Shown in pieces: positions 59,058-64,000 of a stretch of DNA of 64,000 nt (positions are counted from its first letter, which is position 1; every line of letters starts with the position of its first letter). The position numbers and the translations under genes are program-made. The stretch spans positions 682,001 to 746,000 of the forward strand of contig NZ_VXDC01000001.1 of NCBI RefSeq assembly GCF_008711285.1, in the 5' to 3' direction. The notes beneath the pieces are model-generated. The model had not been told where the DNA came from. It was given only the letters and a program-made list of their open reading frames with translations, and searched no databases. This DNA comes from Roseibium aquae. Lineage in GTDB: Bacteria; Pseudomonadota; Alphaproteobacteria; Rhizobiales; Stappiaceae.

Positions 59058-61052
59058 ATGGAAACCCGGGCCAACTACATCGTGATCGGCGCCTTCGTGA
59101 TGGCCACGCTCCTGGCCGCTTTCGGGTTTGTCTACTGGCTGGCCGTGACTGCGGAAAGCCGCGAAAATGTCTTCATGAAGATCGTTTTCCCCGCGCCCGT
59201 CACCGGTTTGCCCGTCGGTGGGCAGGTGCTGTTCAACGGGATCCGGATCGGCGATGTGAGTTCGCTCGACTTCGATCCTTCGGATCCGACCAAGGTCATC
59301 GCCACGGTTCGTGTCCGCCCTTCGGCACCGCTCCGTTCGGATACCAAAGCCACCTTGAATTTTACCGGCCTGACGGGTGTCGCCTATGTCGATTTGAATG
59401 GGGGAAGCCTCGATGCGCCGCTTCTCCTGGCGAACGCGAATGGGGAAACGCCGGTCATTTACGCAGAGCGGTCGTTGTTCGACGACTTGACCGACGGTAC
59501 GCGCGATGTGCTGCAGAAGGCCGATGGAACGTTGACCCAACTGGAGGCCCTGCTGCAGGAAAACAGGCCGGTGGTTGCGCGCACGCTCGGCAATGTCGAA
59601 ACCTTTTCCGAGGCGCTGGCCGCGAACACTGATGGTGTGTCCCAATTCATGGACAGCATTGCATCCGCGTCTGACGCCTTCACAAGCCTATCCGGGCGGA
59701 TGGAGACCCTGGTCGAGCAGGGCGAGCGCCTGCTGGCTTCGGTTCCTGCCGATGAGGTAACGTCAATCGTGAACGACTTCGCCCGGTTCTCCGAGACTTT
59801 GGGAGATGCCAGCGGCGACATCGAACTGCTGCTGACCGATGCGCGCCAGGCCGCGCAAAATCTGGAAGGGTTTACCCAGAACCTCAATGCGGGTGTTGAA
59901 GATGCCCGCCGGATCATCAACGCGGTGAATCCTGACGACGTGCGCCGGGTTGCCGAGGGTGCCGGCGCGCTCGGGGATGTCCTGAAGGCGCGTTCAGGTG
60001 AACTGGACCGCCTCGTGTCGTCTTCTGCCCAGACTATGGAAAATGTCGCCGAAATCTCGGACAGTCTGGCCGGACAGCGCGAGACACTGGCTCAGGTGAT
60101 CGAGCGCGGGCGGGATGTGATGGTCAAGGCTGATCAGGCCATGGATCGCGGATTGGAAATTGTCGCGTCCGTGCAGCCTGACCTGGTCTCCCGGATCATT
60201 GCCTCCACAAATACCTTTGCCGAAAACCTGAACACCTCCCTGGGGCAGGTGGATGCGATCATTGCCGGGGTCGACCCGGAGCGCGTGCGCCAAGCGGTGA
60301 CCGATGCATCTGCGGTGCTGGACAACATCCGCAACCGTGAAGGCGAGATCAACGAGATCATTGCGTCAACGACCGCCTCGATGCAAAACATTGAAGTAAT
60401 CACGGCAACCGTCCGCGACAAGGAAGACGAGGCGATTGAATTGGTCGCCGATTTGAGACGGGCCGCCACGCAATTCACCGAAACGCTGGCCAGCGCGAAT
60501 TCGGTGATTTCGGCGATCGACCCAACTCAGGTGGCCAGCATCGTCGGATCGGTCGAGAGCGTCACCGGAGGGCTTGCCGGTCAGCGCCAGAGCATCGACG
60601 AGATCATTCTGTCCGCTCGGTCTGCCGCGCAAAACGTGGAGCGCATGACTGCCGATATCTCCAAACGCACACCCGATGTGGACCAGATCATCACGGATGC
60701 CCAGCAACTGACGGCGAACCTCAATGCGACGTCCGTCCGAATTCAGGGTATCGTCGACAATGTCGGAACGATGGTTGATGCGGACGGCGAAGGCTTCATC
60801 ATGGAGGCGACGGCGGCGGCTGCTGCCATCCGGAAAGTGGCGGAGGCCTTCGAATCGCGGGCCGGCACCATCGCTGACGGCCTGGCGAAATTCTCCAATC
60901 AGGGGGCGTCTGACTTCTCGGCGGCGATGGCCCAGGTCAATCGGACACTTGTTGCAATCCAACGGGCCGTCGAGAGTTTCGACCGCAATCCGCAACGGGT
61001 CATTTTCGGCGGTGAGGAAGTTCCAACTTATACCGGCGGGCGACGCAGGTGA
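59058..61052 (+). CDS. mlaD: MCE-domain protein MlaD with very long helical tail
   Basis: 664-residue protein, more than three times E. coli MlaD. An N-terminal membrane helix (IVIGAFVMATLLAAFGFVYWLAV) is followed by a single MCE domain (FPAPVTGLPVGGQVLFNGI to about residue 115). Some 540 residues of Ala/Asp/Glu-rich helix come next, with repeated units such as SAQTMENVAEISDSLAGQRE and VESVTGGLAGQRQSIDEII. The MCE ring carries lipids across the periplasm; the long helical part may form an extended bundle or tunnel. ATG 59058 is 12 bases after mlaF. Confidence 0.92.
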   Translation: METRANYIVIGAFVMATLLAAFGFVYWLAVTAESRENVFMKIVFPAPVTGLPVGGQVLFNGIRIGDVSSLDFDPSDPTKVIATVRVRPSAPLRSDTKATLNFTGLTGVAYVDLNGGSLDAPLLLANANGETPVIYAERSLFDDLTDGTRDVLQKADGTLTQLEALLQENRPVVARTLGNVETFSEALAANTDGVSQFMDSIASASDAFTSLSGRMETLVEQGERLLASVPADEVTSIVNDFARFSETLGDASGDIELLLTDARQAAQNLEGFTQNLNAGVEDARRIINAVNPDDVRRVAEGAGALGDVLKARSGELDRLVSSSAQTMENVAEISDSLAGQRETLAQVIERGRDVMVKADQAMDRGLEIVASVQPDLVSRIIASTNTFAENLNTSLGQVDAIIAGVDPERVRQAVTDASAVLDNIRNREGEINEIIASTTASMQNIEVITATVRDKEDEAIELVADLRRAATQFTETLASANSVISAIDPTQVASIVGSVESVTGGLAGQRQSIDEIILSARSAAQNVERMTADISKRTPDVDQIITDAQQLTANLNATSVRIQGIVDNVGTMVDADGEGFIMEATAAAAAIRKVAEAFESRAGTIADGLAKFSNQGASDFSAAMAQVNRTLVAIQRAVESFDRNPQRVIFGGEEVPTYTGGRRR

Positions 61053-61107
61053 GACACGACAACAACGCGATCGGGCTGTCCCGCTGGGGGCGGCCGGAAA
61101 ACGGCTC

Positions 61108-61734
61108 ATGAGACGGGGCAGACGAACAATGACACGGCATTCCGGCGATACCGGCCGGCGGCACTTTCTCGCGCTGGTGGGCGGATCGCTCCTTCTCAGC
61201 GCTTGCAGCAGCTCCGGGCCGGTGGCGCTCTATGGTCTGTCAGCGGCGGCCGATCCGGGTGCGCCGGGGCGCCGCAGCAGCGCGCAGGTGCTTGTCACCC
61301 GCCCGCGGGCGCTCAAGGCCCTTGACACGGAATATATCGCGGTTGCCGAGCCCGGTCCGATCTACAGCTACTTTCCCAATGTGGCATGGGCAGATTCACT
61401 GCCGAGCGTCGTTCAGTCCAAGATCGTTGAAACGTTGCAAAACACCAACCGTCTTCGCGGAGTTGGCATGCCGGGTGACGGTCTGCTGATCGATTATCAA
61501 CTGCAGACCGAGCTAAGGGCGTTTGAACTGCGCGTGGGGGGATCCAGCCGCGCCCTGGTCGAAATCGCGGCCAAACTGGTCAACGATCGCAATGGCCGGA
61601 CCGTGGCAAGCCGCGTTTTCCGGGTCGAAAGTTCTGCGGGGACAACTGACCCTGACCGGGCGGTTGCCGCCTTGAACCGTTCGGCGGATCAGGTTTTCAG
61701 CCAGATCGCCGAATGGACCCTTCAGAGCATTTGA
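61108..61734 (+). CDS. ABC-type transport auxiliary lipoprotein (MCE operon)
   Basis: 208-residue predicted lipoprotein: basic N-terminus with an RRHFLALVGGSLLLSAC signal, lipobox LLSAC, then the ABC_trans_aux fold with VLVTRPRALKALDTEYIAV and VVQSKIVETLQNTNRLRGVG. Such PqiC-like lipoproteins sit at the end of MCE operons and probably receive lipids at the outer membrane. Starts at 61108 or 61129 are possible. It lies 55 bases after mlaD. Confidence 0.9.
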   Translation: MRRGRRTMTRHSGDTGRRHFLALVGGSLLLSACSSSGPVALYGLSAAADPGAPGRRSSAQVLVTRPRALKALDTEYIAVAEPGPIYSYFPNVAWADSLPSVVQSKIVETLQNTNRLRGVGMPGDGLLIDYQLQTELRAFELRVGGSSRALVEIAAKLVNDRNGRTVASRVFRVESSAGTTDPDRAVAALNRSADQVFSQIAEWTLQSI

Positions 61735-61760
61735 CAGGGCAGAGGGATTGAAGACGCTGC

Positions 61761-61787
61761 AGGCCGGGTTTCCCCGGCCTTTCTTTT
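61761..61787. terminator. Terminator between the MCE operon and dctM
   Basis: AGGCCGGG and CCCGGCCT form an eight-base stem with a TTTC loop and a TTTCTTTT run. It ends the mla operon and sits between convergent genes, so it may also help on the minus strand. Confidence 0.88.
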
Positions 61788-61798
61788 CACGGCGTCCT

Positions 61799-63106
61799 TC
61801 ACAAGAGCATCAGCGATAGGCCCGGGACCGCGATCAAGATCCCCAGCCGGAGGATATCGGCTGCCCAGAAGGGGAAGATGCCGAGAAACATCGTCTTCAA
61901 GGGCACATCCGGAAGAACGGAGCGCAGAACGAAGACATTCAGGCCGATGGGCGGTGAAATTAGGCTGATTTCGGTCACCACCACCACGATGATCCCGAAC
62001 CAGATCACGACCATTTCCGGGTCGGACAGGATCCCCGTGCCAAAATCCAGAGATGTGACTAACGGAAAGAAGATCGGGACTGTTAGCAGGATCATGGACA
62101 GGCTTTCCAGAACCGCCCCGAGCAGAATGTAGATCAACACAAGCATGAGCATCACCATGTAGGGGCTCAACTCCAGCGACGTTACCCACTCGAGGATCGC
62201 GTCGGGCAGGCCGGCGAAGCTCACGAAATTCGAGAACACCTCCGCGCCGATGATGATCGCGAAGATCATCGCGGTCGTGCGGGCGCAATTCACCGCGGCG
62301 GAGAAGAGACGGCCCCAGGTCAGGCCGCCCGAAAACAGGGCGATCAGAAATGCCGTCCCGGCGCCGATGCCCGCCGCCTCCGTCGGGGTGAAAAACCCGC
62401 CATAGATCCCGACCATAATGACCAGGAATAGCCCGAAGACCGCCAGAACGCCCCAAAAGTCCCTGCGGCTGAGCGTTGGGATCTCATTGCCCTCCGGCGC
62501 CAGCTCCGGCTTCAGGCGGACGGCGACGAAGACGGCCCCCATGTAGAACAGCACGCCGATCAGGCCGGGGATGATACCGGCGATGAAAAGCTTGCCGATA
62601 TCGGCCTCGGTGATCAGTCCGTAGATGATCAGGATCACACTGGGCGGGATGAGGATGCCCAACGTTCCGCCGGCTGCGATGGATCCGGTGGCCAGACTGT
62701 CGGCGTATCCGGCCTTTCGCATGGAGGGCATCGCCACCTTGGACATGGTGGCCGCAGTTGCCAAAGAGGAGCCGCAAACAGCGCTGAAGCCCCCACAGGC
62801 AACGACAGTCGCCATGGCAAGGCCGCCGCGCAACCGGTAAAGCGCGGCATTGGCAGCCGAGAACAGGGATTGGCTGACACCTGAGATCGTGAGGAGGTTT
62901 CCCATGAAGATGAACATGGGGATCACGGACAGGGTGAAGGACAGGCCGGTGTCGAATGCCGTTCCGCCGAGCAGGTTTAACGCCGCGCTCCAATTGCGCA
63001 GCACAGCGAACCCGACGGTTCCAACGAGGATCATGGCAATGGCGACGGGAACCCTGACGAGCACCAGCGCGAAGAGGGCGGCAAAACCGAGAAGGGCTTC
63101 AATCAC
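61799..63106 (-). CDS. dctM: TRAP transporter large permease subunit (DctM)
   Basis: 435-residue membrane protein of the TRAP large-subunit family with about 12-13 helices. Motifs include MFIFMGNLLTISGVSQSLF, GGTLGILIPPSVILIIYG and GGFFTPTEAAGIGAGTAFLIAL, all typical of DctM. It imports carboxylates with a sodium gradient. It overlaps dctQ by eight bases. Confidence 0.93.
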   Translation of the reverse strand: MIEALLGFAALFALVLVRVPVAIAMILVGTVGFAVLRNWSAALNLLGGTAFDTGLSFTLSVIPMFIFMGNLLTISGVSQSLFSAANAALYRLRGGLAMATVVACGGFSAVCGSSLATAATMSKVAMPSMRKAGYADSLATGSIAAGGTLGILIPPSVILIIYGLITEADIGKLFIAGIIPGLIGVLFYMGAVFVAVRLKPELAPEGNEIPTLSRRDFWGVLAVFGLFLVIMVGIYGGFFTPTEAAGIGAGTAFLIALFSGGLTWGRLFSAAVNCARTTAMIFAIIIGAEVFSNFVSFAGLPDAILEWVTSLELSPYMVMLMLVLIYILLGAVLESLSMILLTVPIFFPLVTSLDFGTGILSDPEMVVIWFGIIVVVVTEISLISPPIGLNVFVLRSVLPDVPLKTMFLGIFPFWAADILRLGILIAVPGLSLMLL

Positions 63107-63614
63107 GGGAGCGGTCCAAAGCGTTTGGGATATGGCGGGGCAGATAGATCACGACCGCGCTCAAGAGACAGGAAGCTGCGCCGAGGAACCCGATCAGGTA
63201 GAGCGGGATTTCCAGCGAGTCGGTTACTTGACCGAAGCGTTGAAGCCGGAGCGCGTGATGCCAAATCTGATAGGCGATCACGGCAAAGACGATGCTGGTC
63301 ACACCGACCGAGGCGAAAAGGGTCAAAAGCCGGAAACCCCGGTTTGCGATCCCGTCCAGCAATTCGACCTCGATGTGCTCGCGGGCCTGAGTGGTCAAGG
63401 GCAGCGCCATGAAGATCAGGGTCGCGAGCAGGAGTTCTGTCAGTTCATAAGCCCCGGACAGGGGGCTGTTGAACAGGTACCGGGCCACCACGTCCACGCA
63501 GATCATTCCGATCAATGCAAACAACACCACGAGGCAGGCCAGACCCAGCACTTTGCTCAGTCCGAGCCAGATCAGACCGATCCGGCTCGGACGTTTTGGT
63601 GAGGTGGACGCCAT
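63099..63614 (-). CDS. dctQ: TRAP transporter small permease subunit (DctQ)
   Basis: 171-residue protein with four membrane helices. It shows the DctQ pattern CVDVVARYLFNSPLSGAYELTELLLATLIFMALP followed by an E-H-I-E-V segment. It begins directly after the stop of the binding-protein gene. Confidence 0.92.
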   Translation of the reverse strand: MASTSPKRPSRIGLIWLGLSKVLGLACLVVLFALIGMICVDVVARYLFNSPLSGAYELTELLLATLIFMALPLTTQAREHIEVELLDGIANRGFRLLTLFASVGVTSIVFAVIAYQIWHHALRLQRFGQVTDSLEIPLYLIGFLGAASCLLSAVVIYLPRHIPNALDRSRD

Positions 63615-64000
63615 TTAGTAGGCAACGCCAGTCTTCGCGCGCATTTCAGCCAGTGCCGCGGCGCCGTCGAAACCGCTTTGGGCGACGGCCTCGGCCCATT
63701 CAGCTTCCTTTTTCGCTGCGATCGCCTTGATCGCCTCGGTCACGGCGGCCGGAGCCTGATACACTTCGATGTCCGTCTCGGCGATGAAGGCAGCGCCGGC
63801 TTCGTCCGATGCGTCCCAAGCCTTGCCCGCCATTTCGGCGAAGGCCGCCCCCGAAACCTTCTCGATCGCCGCCTTGTCCGCATCGGACAGGCCGTCCCAA
63901 ACCCCTTCGTTCATCACGAGGAACCAGGAAGTGTTGTAGATACCGCCCGGGATTTCCATTGAGTACTTCAGGTGGTCGGTCAAATTGAAGGCCTTGAGCG
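63615..64000 (-). CDS. dctP: TRAP transporter substrate-binding protein (DctP), C-terminal part
   Basis: At least 128 C-terminal residues of a DctP-family periplasmic protein; the frame is open to the window edge and the start lies beyond it. The part seen (SWFLVMNEGVWDGLSDADKAAIEK, then AFAEMAGKAWDASDEAG) is the C-terminal lobe of a TRAP binding protein. It is the first gene of the dctPQM set. The ligand is unknown. Confidence 0.88.
   Translation of the reverse strand, partial: LKAFNLTDHLKYSMEIPGGIYNTSWFLVMNEGVWDGLSDADKAAIEKVSGAAFAEMAGKAWDASDEAGAAFIAETDIEVYQAPAAVTEAIKAIAAKKEAEWAEAVAQSGFDGAAALAEMRAKTGVAY

Overview
This window is a stretch of a GC-rich alphaproteobacterial chromosome. The evidence is the mur/fts cluster running straight into lpxC-bamD-recN-ligA, a circularly permuted two-piece tmRNA gene, an alpha-type SspB, DUF4169 and DUF2065 proteins, FtsZ with a long Pro/Ala-rich linker, and a mlaEFD-lipoprotein set. 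The thyA-folA and hflKC-degP neighbourhoods, two TRAP systems, a DgcN/DgcA pair and a PlcP/Agt-like pair suggest a free-living, possibly marine, Rhodospirillales-like organism; that placement is inference. No insertion sequence, prophage, CRISPR array or tRNA was seen, so this looks like core chromosome with small accessory modules between conserved blocks.

Region 1 (1-11.2 kb) is the dcw cluster: the mraY tail, then murD, ftsW, murG, murC, murB, ddl, ftsQ, ftsA and ftsZ. They lie on one strand and many overlap by 1 or 4 bases. They make lipid II, flip or polymerise it, and assemble the division ring. Region 2 (11.4-23.9 kb) holds lpxC, bamD, recN, ligA, a UvrD/PcrA helicase, a small TPR protein on the minus strand, prmA, a tiny DUF1127-like gene and an M24 aminopeptidase. 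Region 3 (23.9-32 kb) has a ClC channel and a thioesterase on the minus strand, then a GlcD-like FAD oxidase and a 1.3-thousand-residue AsmA protein.

Region 4 (32-33.6 kb, minus strand) is a ribosome-rescue and proteolysis locus: the permuted ssrA (tag ANDNYAMDNAVAA), its ClpX adaptor sspB, DUF4169 and a ribbon-helix-helix protein. Region 5 (33.8-41.3 kb) has thyA, folA, a GNAT, then hflK-hflC-DUF2065-degP behind a good sigma-32-like promoter, and an EamA transporter. Region 6 (41.3-46.4 kb) has a stand-alone Lrp ligand domain facing a TPP riboswitch that leads thiM-thiD and a translationally coupled TakP-like TRAP binding protein; a FadL-type outer membrane protein follows.

Region 7 (46.5-50.6 kb) contains an atypical SDR, a PlcP/Agt-like membrane-lipid-remodelling pair preceded by a partial Pho box, and a serine/threonine dehydratase-like gene. 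Region 8 (50.6-57 kb) has a globin-coupled chemoreceptor convergent with a CheZ whose tail carries several CheY-docking-like motifs, then an MFS transporter convergent with dgcA-dgcN (N-acetyl-D-glutamate pathway). Region 9 (57-61.8 kb) is a retrograde-type phospholipid transport operon (STAS-MlaE, MlaF, a very long MCE protein, lipoprotein). Region 10 is a TRAP transporter on the minus strand whose binding-protein gene runs off the window.

The leads most worth following are the TRAP binding protein under TPP control, the CheZ motif array, the ClpX-docking-like motif shared by SspB and DUF4169, and the Pho-box/PlcP/Agt unit.
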